Virus record (IMG/VR): IMGVR_UViG_3300010885_014692
Span: 1 to 47,734 of that record
Length of the DNA stretch: 47,734 nt
Direction: 5' to 3' (one strand)
Source of the DNA: a virus
Part shown: in pieces, positions 1-8,645 of the stretch
How positions within the stretch are numbered: position 1 is the first letter of the stretch
How the letters are laid out: each line of letters opens with the position of its first letter
Made by a program: the position numbers and the translations under genes
The notes under the pieces: generated by a model
Told to the model about the DNA's origin: nothing
The model's input: only the letters and a program-made list of their open reading frames with translations
Database searches by the model: none

Positions 1-131
1 AACTTACAATTGAACAAGCAACAGCAATAGCTAACAAGTTAGGTACATTACCTGCTAACCAATGCTATAATGAATTAACCATATTGCTACAAGCAATAGA
101 AAAACTACAGAAGAATGAAAAAGTTTCTTAA
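1..131 (+). CDS. 3' end of a small hypothetical protein (partial)
   Basis: An open frame enters from the left edge (first full codon at base 3) and ends at TAA 129-131, giving 42 C-terminal residues that end in QKNEKVS. The start lies outside the window. It is Gln/Leu-rich and looks helical; I do not recognise it. Its end overlaps the ATG of the next gene (115) by 17 bases, the same tight packing seen throughout the rightward block, which supports it being coding. Confidence 0.55.
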   Translation, partial: LTIEQATAIANKLGTLPANQCYNELTILLQAIEKLQKNEKVS

Positions 132-732
132 ACTACAGTGGTCAGCACTTAAAAAATGGAGTATAAAGAATAAGGTAATAGCCATTATGGCTTTGATTAT
201 CTTTATCTTACTTTTAAAACTAGAATATTGTTCTCCCAAGGTACAATATATAGACAGACATTTTACAGATAGTATAGTAGTTAAATCTAAAAGAGATACA
301 GTCTATAAAACTATAAAGGTAAATAAGTATGTTACCATAGATAAAGAACCTGTAATTATAAGGACTATAAAAGATACTTGTTTTGACCTACAAGAAAAAG
401 ATTATACTCAAGATGTATCAGATAGCCTTATATCAGGTAAAATAACTGCAAGAGTATTAGGTAACCTACAATCACTTAAGTTAGATTATGATGTATGTAT
501 ACCTACTGTATATCAAACAGATAGTGTATTCTCTTATAGGACTGTAACTAAGTATAAACAACCATTATCTCTTATGGTAGGGGGAGCTATAGGTGGTAAT
601 CAGAATACATTTGTAGCAGGAATAAACTTAGGGCTTATTACTCCAAAAGGTATGGTTTATGAAACACAATATGATTTTTCAGGAAAAACTATTACCTTTG
701 GTGTAAAGAAAGCATTTAAACTTCAAAAATAA
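115..732 (+). CDS. Membrane-anchored protein, DUF6808-like; possible inner-membrane spanin
   Basis: 205 residues. A basic N-terminus (about 1-22) is followed by one strong hydrophobic segment (about 22-36, IAIMALIIFILLL) and then a long hydrophilic, Asp/Thr/Val-rich part with repeated charged short strands (DSIVV, KRDTVYKTIKV), ending in a Gly-rich stretch near 151-170. This N-in, single-anchor layout matches the small DUF6808-type proteins common in Bacteroidota phages, which are sometimes suspected of acting as Rz-like i-spanins. Neither the function nor the family assignment is proven here. The ATG at 115 overlaps the previous gene, and the metallophosphoesterase gene follows after four bases. 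Alternative: a host-membrane effector. Confidence 0.6.
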   Translation: MKKFLKLQWSALKKWSIKNKVIAIMALIIFILLLKLEYCSPKVQYIDRHFTDSIVVKSKRDTVYKTIKVNKYVTIDKEPVIIRTIKDTCFDLQEKDYTQDVSDSLISGKITARVLGNLQSLKLDYDVCIPTVYQTDSVFSYRTVTKYKQPLSLMVGGAIGGNQNTFVAGINLGLITPKGMVYETQYDFSGKTITFGVKKAFKLQK

Positions 733-736
733 CCAA

Positions 737-1897
737 ATGACTGTAGAACAAATTAAACAGGCTTTACTTGAAGATTCTTCTTTAAGAAAGTATAATACAG
801 AAAGACTTGCCAAAAGATTAGGAGCTACAATAGAGAATGTAATCCTAGCTAGGTCTAAGAAAACTCCACTACAAGAAAAGCTTGAGTACTTAGATTTACC
901 TCTTACTGCTGTAGATAAAGTAAAGTTCTGGGATAATATGGCAGGTGACCAAAGATTCTCTATATCAACTAAAAAGAGTTGGCATGAACAATTAGGTCTA
1001 CAGTCAATAGATGATGCATTAGAAAGCATAAGAACAGCTTTTAAAGATGAAATTAAACCAATACAAATAAAGGTAGAAGAAAGAGATAATAGAAAAGCAT
1101 TATTCATTTATTTAGCTGATTTACATATAGGAGCAAAGACTTCTAATAACAGTTTATTTGCAAATGAATATAATGCAGCTGTATTTAAAGAAAGGTTACA
1201 ACATGCACTAGTTACTATAAAACAGAATAAAGAGTTCTTTGGTGTATTTGATGCACTATACATAGTAAACTTAGGGGATGCCTTAGATGGATATAACAAA
1301 CAAACTACAAGAGGTGGGCATGAATTACCACAAAACTTAGATAACAATGAACAGCTAGACACATTCTTTGAAGCACATAAAGATTTATTTGATTCAATAG
1401 TACACATAGAAGCAGCTAAAAGAATAGAATATGTTGCTTGTACAAACTGTAATCATAGTGGATCATTCGGATATGCAGCTAACAGATTGTTAGACATATA
1501 CTTATCTCTTAAATACCCTGATATAAAGAGGACTATTATAACTAAATTTATAGACCACATACAGTATGGTCAGCATACCTTTATGTTTACTCACGGTAAA
1601 GATGATAAAGATATGAAGTTTGGATTACCAGCAATACTAAACGAAAAAACAGAGAATTATATTAATGCTTACATACATTACTATAAAATACAAACACCTG
1701 CAATACATTTAGTAAAAGGAGATTTACACCTTTCATCAAAACAAAGTGGGAAGATATTCCGTTACAAGAATGTTTTATCTTTATATGGCAGTAGTAAATG
1801 GGTACAAACCAACTTTATGGTTAATAAATGTGGCTATAACTATGAGATAGTAGATAAATACAGCAGTAGTATTTATGAGAATGAACATATATTTTAA
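737..1897 (+). CDS. Calcineurin-like metallophosphoesterase
   Basis: 386 residues. The N-terminal 45 residues look like a helix-turn-helix segment (TERLAKRLGATIENV). The metallophosphoesterase core runs from about 120 to 345, with metal-ligand motifs in the family order: DLH (D128, H130), LGDALDG (D181), a degenerate GNH[DE] written TNCNHS (N239, H240), THGKDD (H286) and GDLHLS (H331). Such enzymes use two metal ions to hydrolyse phosphodiesters or phosphomonoesters in nucleotides, nucleic acids or proteins; the substrate here is unknown. It sits just before the connector genes and is probably co-transcribed with them. The family call is safe; the biological role is not. Confidence 0.85.
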   Translation: MTVEQIKQALLEDSSLRKYNTERLAKRLGATIENVILARSKKTPLQEKLEYLDLPLTAVDKVKFWDNMAGDQRFSISTKKSWHEQLGLQSIDDALESIRTAFKDEIKPIQIKVEERDNRKALFIYLADLHIGAKTSNNSLFANEYNAAVFKERLQHALVTIKQNKEFFGVFDALYIVNLGDALDGYNKQTTRGGHELPQNLDNNEQLDTFFEAHKDLFDSIVHIEAAKRIEYVACTNCNHSGSFGYAANRLLDIYLSLKYPDIKRTIITKFIDHIQYGQHTFMFTHGKDDKDMKFGLPAILNEKTENYINAYIHYYKIQTPAIHLVKGDLHLSSKQSGKIFRYKNVLSLYGSSKWVQTNFMVNKCGYNYEIVDKYSSSIYENEHIF

Positions 1898-1900
1898 ACC

Positions 1901-2617
1901 ATGTCTTTAACACTAGAGAAGTGCAGATTTAGTCTGCTCGAAGCAATTAACCAATACTCAGATGACTCTACTATATCATATAGGTTACTAGACCAGTATA
2001 TAGAAGAATATAGAGTAAAATGGTTTGAATTAGAATTTAACAAGTTTAATAAGGTAGTACCTAATGTGTATTACCAAACATTATCTTGTTTAGATATAGA
2101 AACAGTAGACATTGCAGAATGTTGTAGTACCATAGTTGGTTGTGATATACTTCGTACAAAAGAAGAAGTTCCTGGAATAATCTCTTTAGCTGATGGAGAA
2201 CTGATAGCTAAAGTAAGTGCTGTAGGTATATATAACATTCCTTTTCAACTTATAAAATACGAGAACCTAGAATACTTTGGTGAAGGTAGGTATGAGAAGA
2301 ATAGGATAGGAGCTTTCTATTATAATAATAGAATATACCTGTGGTGTAAAGAAAAGTTTAACTACAGTTTAATAGAAAAGATTTCTATGAGGGCTGTATT
2401 TAGGTATCCTTCTGAAGCAGGTAGATTTAGTGATTGTTCTAATAAACCTTGTTGGGGCCCAGATACAGCTTATCCTTTGGATGAAAGAATTTGGAACTAT
2501 GTAAAGAATGATATTTTAGCTAATGAATTTAAAATTAAACTATCTACTCCTGAAATAGTATCTACAAGCAATGCTAAAACAGGTGTACCAATAAACCCAA
2601 ATGAGAATACTCAATAA
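1901..2617 (+). CDS. Putative crAss-like connector/ring structural protein
   Basis: 238 residues, no signal peptide or membrane segment. An acidic helical N-terminus (LLDQYIEEYRVKWFELEF) is followed by a probably beta-rich middle (about 75-165) and a disordered Thr/Asn/Pro-rich tail. Proteins of this size and type lie next to the ring and tail genes in crAss-like phages, so a role at the portal-tail junction is likely from position; I cannot name the exact ring protein. The start at 1901 follows the previous stop by three bases, and the end overlaps the next start by 17 bases. Confidence 0.5.
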   Translation: MSLTLEKCRFSLLEAINQYSDDSTISYRLLDQYIEEYRVKWFELEFNKFNKVVPNVYYQTLSCLDIETVDIAECCSTIVGCDILRTKEEVPGIISLADGELIAKVSAVGIYNIPFQLIKYENLEYFGEGRYEKNRIGAFYYNNRIYLWCKEKFNYSLIEKISMRAVFRYPSEAGRFSDCSNKPCWGPDTAYPLDERIWNYVKNDILANEFKIKLSTPEIVSTSNAKTGVPINPNENTQ

Positions 2618-3101
2618 AGACCATTATAGTTATTACAAGCTGAAATCTAAATCTCCATTATCGTATGAAAAGTATAATAGCTTCTTGTATGGTAATGGAG
2701 ATTCTATGTATGATTGGAGAACTAAAGAAGTATGTAAAGAGATGGGCTTAATGCAAGACATAATACATACCATAGTTCACTCTGCAAGTATGTTTCCTAT
2801 ACCTTATGGATTAGGTAATATATATGTAACAAAGAAGAAAAACAGAGTAATGGAATTTCCTAGTGGTAAAATCTTTAAGAAAAGAAGTGTAAACTGGAAA
2901 GAAACAAAACAGAAAGGTTCTTTAGTATTCCATGAAAATGTACATACAGATGAGTATATCTACAAGATAAAATGGGATACTTCCTACCATCATTATAGAA
3001 ATAAAACTTTATATAAATTCAAACCTTCCAGAGGGTTTCAACGTTATATAGCGTTTATGAAAGAAAAGAATCCACAATTAGACTATTTAGAAGATGTATA
3101 A
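2601..3101 (+). CDS. Conserved crAss-like structural-cluster protein
   Basis: 166 residues, very basic and aromatic-rich, with motifs such as YDWRTKEVC near 36-44 and FHENVHTDEY near 110-119. It lacks membrane segments and known catalytic signatures. I recognise the general type from Bacteroidota phage structural clusters but cannot assign a function; a small connector or DNA-contacting virion protein is the most natural guess. It overlaps both neighbours (17 bases upstream, 8 downstream), so the three connector-type genes are probably translationally coupled. Confidence 0.45.
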   Translation: MRILNKDHYSYYKLKSKSPLSYEKYNSFLYGNGDSMYDWRTKEVCKEMGLMQDIIHTIVHSASMFPIPYGLGNIYVTKKKNRVMEFPSGKIFKKRSVNWKETKQKGSLVFHENVHTDEYIYKIKWDTSYHHYRNKTLYKFKPSRGFQRYIAFMKEKNPQLDYLEDV

Positions 3102-4065
3102 TGGTAAATATGTAAGCTCGTCATATATAATGAATGAGCTTTTTCGTGATTTTAAATCCTATGACTATCAACTACAAGTAGCTGATGTGGTACAATGGAT
3201 TGGTGATGGCTTACGTAGGTTAAAACAACCAAGGTATTATGTAGATAAACTAACTGATGGTAACTTAGCTTTAAACCATTTACCTCTGATAGATATAGTT
3301 GATGGTAGAGGAGAGTTACCTTATGACTTAATATCTATTACTCAAACAGCTCGTGCTGAAGAAAGAAGAAGTCCATTTAATCCTCCTTACGTATTAGCAG
3401 GTATAGCTTACTATGATATAGAAACAAATACTGAATGTACTCTAGGAGATGGTTCAGCCCTGTGTAATCAATTTACAAACTGTAATTGTCAGATAGGTTC
3501 AGACCAAAGGTGTCAAGGTTGTTGTAAAGATTCACCTTGTACTACATTAACTTTACACCCAATGCGTTGGAATACTCATACATTCTTTAAAGGTTACCAT
3601 AATTGTGACTTAGATGTAAGAGCTACTTCTGACCTTACTTATACAGTAAATAACAACTATATATTTACTTCTTTCAAAGAAGGTAAAGTATGTATGGCAT
3701 ACAGAGCTGTACCTCTAGATGAAAATGGGTTACCTCTAATACCTGATACACAGAGTGTTATAGAATACTTAAAATGGTTCTGTGCTGAAAAGATTGCTTT
3801 TAACTTATTTCTTACTGATAAATATACAGAAACTAAATTAAGCTACTTTCAAGCTAATCATCAGTTATGGTTTAGAAAAGCAAGAGCTGAAGCTAAAATG
3901 CCTCAATCAATGGATGAATGGGAATCAGTTAAAAACTCTCGTGTTAAACTACTTCCAAGATTCTTTGAGCACGATTCATTCTTTGGTCACCTACAAACTC
4001 CTCAACAAATTTGGAACCAACCAAGAAGTGTTGCATTAAATAACCCTGTAAGTAGATTATTATAA
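3094..4065 (+). CDS. Putative tail stabilisation/ring protein (head-tail connector)
   Basis: 323 residues. The opening (YVSSSYIMNELFRDF, then VADVVQWIGDGLRR) is the helical start I associate with crAss-like ring/tail-stabilisation proteins, sometimes compared with P22 gp4. The middle (about 115-155) is Cys-rich (CNCQIGSDQRCQGCC, then C), which might bind metal. A helical C-terminal part (about 230-290) follows. It directly precedes the large tail-tube gene, to which it is joined by TAATG (stop and start share base 4065). The ATG at 3094 was kept because it gives the conserved N-terminus. The structural role is likely; the exact ring number is not known. Confidence 0.6.
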   Translation: MYNGKYVSSSYIMNELFRDFKSYDYQLQVADVVQWIGDGLRRLKQPRYYVDKLTDGNLALNHLPLIDIVDGRGELPYDLISITQTARAEERRSPFNPPYVLAGIAYYDIETNTECTLGDGSALCNQFTNCNCQIGSDQRCQGCCKDSPCTTLTLHPMRWNTHTFFKGYHNCDLDVRATSDLTYTVNNNYIFTSFKEGKVCMAYRAVPLDENGLPLIPDTQSVIEYLKWFCAEKIAFNLFLTDKYTETKLSYFQANHQLWFRKARAEAKMPQSMDEWESVKNSRVKLLPRFFEHDSFFGHLQTPQQIWNQPRSVALNNPVSRLL

Positions 4066-7000
4066 TGGGAGAATATATAAGGAATACATTTGATAAAGGT
4101 TTAAATAAAGACTTAAGCAAGGGTAAAACTTCTAACAACACAATGTTAGAGAACCTCGGCTTTAATGTAGTAACTGAACTTGGTTTATCTACTTTAGCTT
4201 TAGAAACTCCAAAGGGTAATAAATACTCTTTTGAGATACCTGATACATTTAACATTTACAAGATTACTATAAATGTATTACCTTCTACAAGTGTAACAAC
4301 AACACTAAGCATAAATGGGCAGGGTGTAAATATTACTATGTCTACAGCAACAGACATAACTGAACTATTTGCACAAATGCAAGCTTTTACTCAAGTAGGG
4401 TATAGAATACAACGTGGATTAAACTTTATTTATGTAATAGGAACTACAAGTAATCCTGTTATATCTTCTACTATGTTTAATACCAATGGTTCTCTAACCT
4501 TACTTTTAGATATACCTGCACAAACTGATTTAGCTATTATAGGTTGGAAACAGATAAGAGATTCCATAGCTATACTTACTACAAAGAAAACTAATACAAC
4601 TCCATATTTAGACCCTCTAGGTAATGTATCACAAATATGGAAACTAGATTATAATGATGCAACAGATACAGTAATATCACCTAATGGTACAGCATTAAAC
4701 TGTATAGACCATTTATATTATAACCAACGATTAAACTTATCTTTAGAACATGCCATATATAGAGAAATTGAAGGCAGGTATGAAAATCAAGACACACAAA
4801 GAATTTATTGGACTGACAATTTTAACTATCCAAAATCATTCAATTTTAATCTGGAGAATACTTTCTGCATTCCTGTAGGACAGTTAGATTGGAAATCTTC
4901 AGTTGATTTATCTATACCTATTATACAAAACATTATACCTAATTCAGGTTCTTTACCTGTAGGTAGAATAGGGTATTTATATCAACTACAGAATGAAGAT
5001 GGTTCTTTAACACCATTCTCTGATGTAAGTAATCTAATAGACCTTACTGATTCTAATTTATCTGAAACCTCACAACAATACAAAGGAGCTATATCAGGTA
5101 CTCTTTCTAATAAATCAGTAAGATTTACTATAAATACTATAGACCAACATTACGCTATAATTATATTAGCTTATGTAATATACCAACAACCTAATGTACC
5201 TGAGTTTTATAAATTCAATGAATTTCCCATAAGTGGGCCTTCAATGACTTTTGTGCATACAGGTAATGAAGCAGAATCTGCATTATCTTTAGAACAAGTA
5301 ATAAATCCAAACATACAGTTTGATACTTGTAAAACATTGACTTACAAGTACAATAGGTTATATCCTGCTAATACTACTACAAAGAACTTTAAAGTAGATT
5401 ATGATTCAAGAGCTTATAGGTATTGTGGTGTACCACCATATAACTATGCTTATGATAATACAGGCTCACCTATAGCTAGAGTATACTCACAAGATGGTAG
5501 ATATAAACTTATCAATACCAACTTTAAGATATACAATGTTAATGGTACAACTATAACTCCACAAGATGTAGCTGATACAGAAGACTTAGTAAATGCTTAC
5601 AATGATGAATCAGGTTCTATCTTTGGACTAAGTACTACTAATGATGTAAGTGATTGGGAATACAAACAACAATATAAGTTTCAGAAAGATGGGCTTACAA
5701 TGGGAGGTTCAGGTAAGAATATTTCTTATAAGTTTATCTTTACAGATTTACCTTGCGACTTTGTACAACCACCAGCAAATAACTCACATGGAGGAGTAAA
5801 TAGTGGCCCTGTATATTCTCCAAGAGCTACAGACTTTGTAAATATACCTCAAGGACTTAATACTAACCCCATTAATCTAGGAGTAGCAGGACAAGATTAC
5901 CCTCAACAAGGTTATGCAAACTTAAAATCTCCTACAAGAGCTTCTATACTAAAAACATTTGCTCGTGGAGAAACATACAGAGCAGGTATAGTATTTAGAA
6001 ATACCAAAGGAGAGCAATCATTTGTAAATTGGATTGGAGATATACGTATTCCTGAAGCTACTGATAATAATACAGTAAGTTTTACTAAAAACTTTGACTT
6101 TTCTATGGGTAACCATAAACCATTTGGAGGATTAGAATTTCTACAAGTAAAAAGTCTTGGTATAGAATTTACTGTAAATACAGCAATACTACCAGATGAT
6201 GTAACTGCATATCAATTAGTATTTGTACAAAGGACTTTAGAAAACAAAACTAGATTTGGTACAGGAATACATTTACCTGTACTAAGAATGGATGCCTCTA
6301 ATGGTCAAAATAGAAATCAACTAAAAGTAAACGGAGACCTTACAAAAGTATATACACTAGGTGTTTATAAAGCAAGTACTAATGCGGACTATTGGAATCA
6401 TTACGCTATTAGAGAAGATGGTACAACAAGTGGTGGTGGAGGGGTTTCTTTTATAAGAAGTGGACTATTTAGCGTACAAAGTACTACAGATTCTGAAAAT
6501 AATAGATTAGGAGTTATTCGTTCACCAATGAATGATGCTCAAATACCTCTTACTAATGCTTCATATATTAAACTACATGAAGTGTGTACAATGTATGAGT
6601 CTCAATATTTTGCAGCAAATCCTGGTAATGGCTTAGCAGAATGTTATGGGTATTTTTTAAAATACAAAGCTAGTAGATGGCCTTCAAAACAAATACGTAA
6701 TTCAATATTAGCAAGACAAAATGTTACTATTGATGGTATTGTAAGTAGATCTATTGCTCCTACTGTAATGAATTATGACTTTCATAATGTAGTAGTAGCT
6801 AATGATGGAGGTACTCAAGGTAAAATCTCAGGATTAGGACAAACTTCTGAATTTATAGTAACTGCTGAAATAGCTCCTAATACCACACTAAATAATTATA
6901 GTACATATAATGGATATGCATCTACAGATTATAATGCTTTTCCATTTACTCCTTTTGATGATGCTTCTTTTGCTCCAGGAACTGATGATGCTGATGATAA

Positions 7001-8645
7001 CAGAGGTGTACCAAAATGTAACTATAGGTTAGTACAATATTGTACATTTAATATAGGACAGTATGGTGGGCCTTGGAGAGCCTCTAGATATAACAATGAG
7101 TATATATCATATGGAGAGTTTGTACCAAGAGCTTTATCTAGTAATACATTACAAACAATACAACAGTATGGAGATACTTGGATAGGTTTATATTCTGCAA
7201 GTTATTTTGCTTTTCCTTGGATGAATGATTACAAGGTACCTAGTAGAGGTGGAGTAGGTTCTGGTTTAGGCAATATATATGAGGCATCAGACCATATGAA
7301 ACAAGCTGCAATAGTATTCCCCTGTGAATCTCCCATAAATGTAGATTTAAGATATGGTAAATTCTGGGCAGCAGATCAAGTTACACAAAGTAATGATATA
7401 GATTCATTTGCACCATTTCAGTTTGATGAGAATTTGTATAACTATGCTTATGACCAACAGAATAATGCTAAGATATTTATACCTGAACCATTTAACAATA
7501 GATTTGAAGAAGAACAACCTCATAGAGTATGGACTTCACAAAACAAACTAGATGGAGAAGTAGTAGATTCTTGGAGAATATTCAGAGTAAATGATTATAA
7601 AGATTTAGAAGGTACATACGGACAGATAAACAAAATAGTAAACTTTAAAGATAGGCTTATAGCTTATCAAGATAGAGCTGTAGGTTGGGTACAATCAGAA
7701 GAAAATTCTGCATTAAGAACTACTGACACACTTGCAGCTCAAATAGGTACAGGTGACATATTGACTAGGTATCAATACATATCCATTGAATCAGGTTCTA
7801 TACATCAACATTCTGTAGTTGTAGCTCCTGATAGTGTACATTCATTTGATGCAAGGTTAAGGAAGTATATGATATTACAAAATACAAAAGAAGGTACAGG
7901 GTTAAAGCCCTCTTCAGATGTAGAAGGATTATCAGCTTTCTTCCGTGAGAATGTATATGGGCCTATACTACAAACAGACCAAGTACTATTAGGTATAGGT
8001 ATACATGGAGTATATGATACTAAGTACAACAGATGTTTTATGACTTTCCTTAATATAATAAATGATGATAAAGGAAAGACAACTAAAAAGTTTACAACTG
8101 TATACAATGATTTACTACAAGCTTTTGAGAAGCATGAACCCTTTGTACCTAACATATATTTAAATACAGGTAAAAGACTGTTATCTGCTAGACCAAATAC
8201 TTTAGATAAAGTATATGTACATTCAGTAGGTAACTTCCTAGAGTACTATGGTAGTTACTATCCAGCTACTGTTACATTCATTTGTAAGTTCCCTGATGAA
8301 ACTAACTTATTGACTGCCAGAGTAGATACATTAGAATTTTGGTCAGAGGTATTTAATAATGCAGGAGTAAACTTACCACTAGAATCAGTTACTTCAATAA
8401 AAATGGAGAATGATTATCAATCTACCTTTAATTCTTTGAACCCTTTAACAAATTCTACGTTAAAGCGAAGAGAAAGAACTTGGAGAGTATCTCATATAAA
8501 GGATTACACTCCACCTTATAACAATGTAAAGATAAAACCATATCTTCGTGATAAGTATGTTAAAGTAACACTTACATTTAACAATCCTCAACATAGATTA
8601 GTTTTACATGATATTAATACACAAATTACTAAATCTTACCATTAA
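4065..8645 (+). CDS. Large tail tubular/'muzzle' protein (P22 gp10-like)
   Basis: 1526 residues, rich in Asn, Thr, Tyr and Gly, with almost continuous beta-strand-like sequence. The N-terminus (FDKGLNKDLSKGKTSNN, then MLENLGFNV) is typical of phage tail tube/stabiliser proteins that assemble as beta-propellers. In crAss-like phages the very large protein in this position forms the distal tail opening and is compared with P22 gp10. There is no signal peptide or membrane segment. It is joined to its neighbours by TAATG at both ends (4065 and 8645), so expression is probably coupled to the ring gene and the cargo gene. Residues near 380-600 and 900-1100 look domain-like, but I cannot define boundaries. 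Confidence 0.7.
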   Translation: MGEYIRNTFDKGLNKDLSKGKTSNNTMLENLGFNVVTELGLSTLALETPKGNKYSFEIPDTFNIYKITINVLPSTSVTTTLSINGQGVNITMSTATDITELFAQMQAFTQVGYRIQRGLNFIYVIGTTSNPVISSTMFNTNGSLTLLLDIPAQTDLAIIGWKQIRDSIAILTTKKTNTTPYLDPLGNVSQIWKLDYNDATDTVISPNGTALNCIDHLYYNQRLNLSLEHAIYREIEGRYENQDTQRIYWTDNFNYPKSFNFNLENTFCIPVGQLDWKSSVDLSIPIIQNIIPNSGSLPVGRIGYLYQLQNEDGSLTPFSDVSNLIDLTDSNLSETSQQYKGAISGTLSNKSVRFTINTIDQHYAIIILAYVIYQQPNVPEFYKFNEFPISGPSMTFVHTGNEAESALSLEQVINPNIQFDTCKTLTYKYNRLYPANTTTKNFKVDYDSRAYRYCGVPPYNYAYDNTGSPIARVYSQDGRYKLINTNFKIYNVNGTTITPQDVADTEDLVNAYNDESGSIFGLSTTNDVSDWEYKQQYKFQKDGLTMGGSGKNISYKFIFTDLPCDFVQPPANNSHGGVNSGPVYSPRATDFVNIPQGLNTNPINLGVAGQDYPQQGYANLKSPTRASILKTFARGETYRAGIVFRNTKGEQSFVNWIGDIRIPEATDNNTVSFTKNFDFSMGNHKPFGGLEFLQVKSLGIEFTVNTAILPDDVTAYQLVFVQRTLENKTRFGTGIHLPVLRMDASNGQNRNQLKVNGDLTKVYTLGVYKASTNADYWNHYAIREDGTTSGGGGVSFIRSGLFSVQSTTDSENNRLGVIRSPMNDAQIPLTNASYIKLHEVCTMYESQYFAANPGNGLAECYGYFLKYKASRWPSKQIRNSILARQNVTIDGIVSRSIAPTVMNYDFHNVVVANDGGTQGKISGLGQTSEFIVTAEIAPNTTLNNYSTYNGYASTDYNAFPFTPFDDASFAPGTDDADDNRGVPKCNYRLVQYCTFNIGQYGGPWRASRYNNEYISYGEFVPRALSSNTLQTIQQYGDTWIGLYSASYFAFPWMNDYKVPSRGGVGSGLGNIYEASDHMKQAAIVFPCESPINVDLRYGKFWAADQVTQSNDIDSFAPFQFDENLYNYAYDQQNNAKIFIPEPFNNRFEEEQPHRVWTSQNKLDGEVVDSWRIFRVNDYKDLEGTYGQINKIVNFKDRLIAYQDRAVGWVQSEENSALRTTDTLAAQIGTGDILTRYQYISIESGSIHQHSVVVAPDSVHSFDARLRKYMILQNTKEGTGLKPSSDVEGLSAFFRENVYGPILQTDQVLLGIGIHGVYDTKYNRCFMTFLNIINDDKGKTTKKFTTVYNDLLQAFEKHEPFVPNIYLNTGKRLLSARPNTLDKVYVHSVGNFLEYYGSYYPATVTFICKFPDETNLLTARVDTLEFWSEVFNNAGVNLPLESVTSIKMENDYQSTFNSLNPLTNSTLKRRERTWRVSHIKDYTPPYNNVKIKPYLRDKYVKVTLTFNNPQHRLVLHDINTQITKSYH

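Noticed and set aside
679-1107. Minus-strand open frames inside the rightward genes (also at 1108-1407, 3944-4255, 7805-8155, 12555-12830, 30374-30700 and others)
   Set aside because: They lie fully under well-supported genes in the opposite strand, have Ser/Cys/Phe-rich shadow-like compositions and no coupling to neighbours.
3460-3560. Cys-rich stretch of the ring-type protein as a zinc finger
   Set aside because: The Cys spacing does not match a known zinc-binding pattern, and a structural role in a connector protein is as likely.
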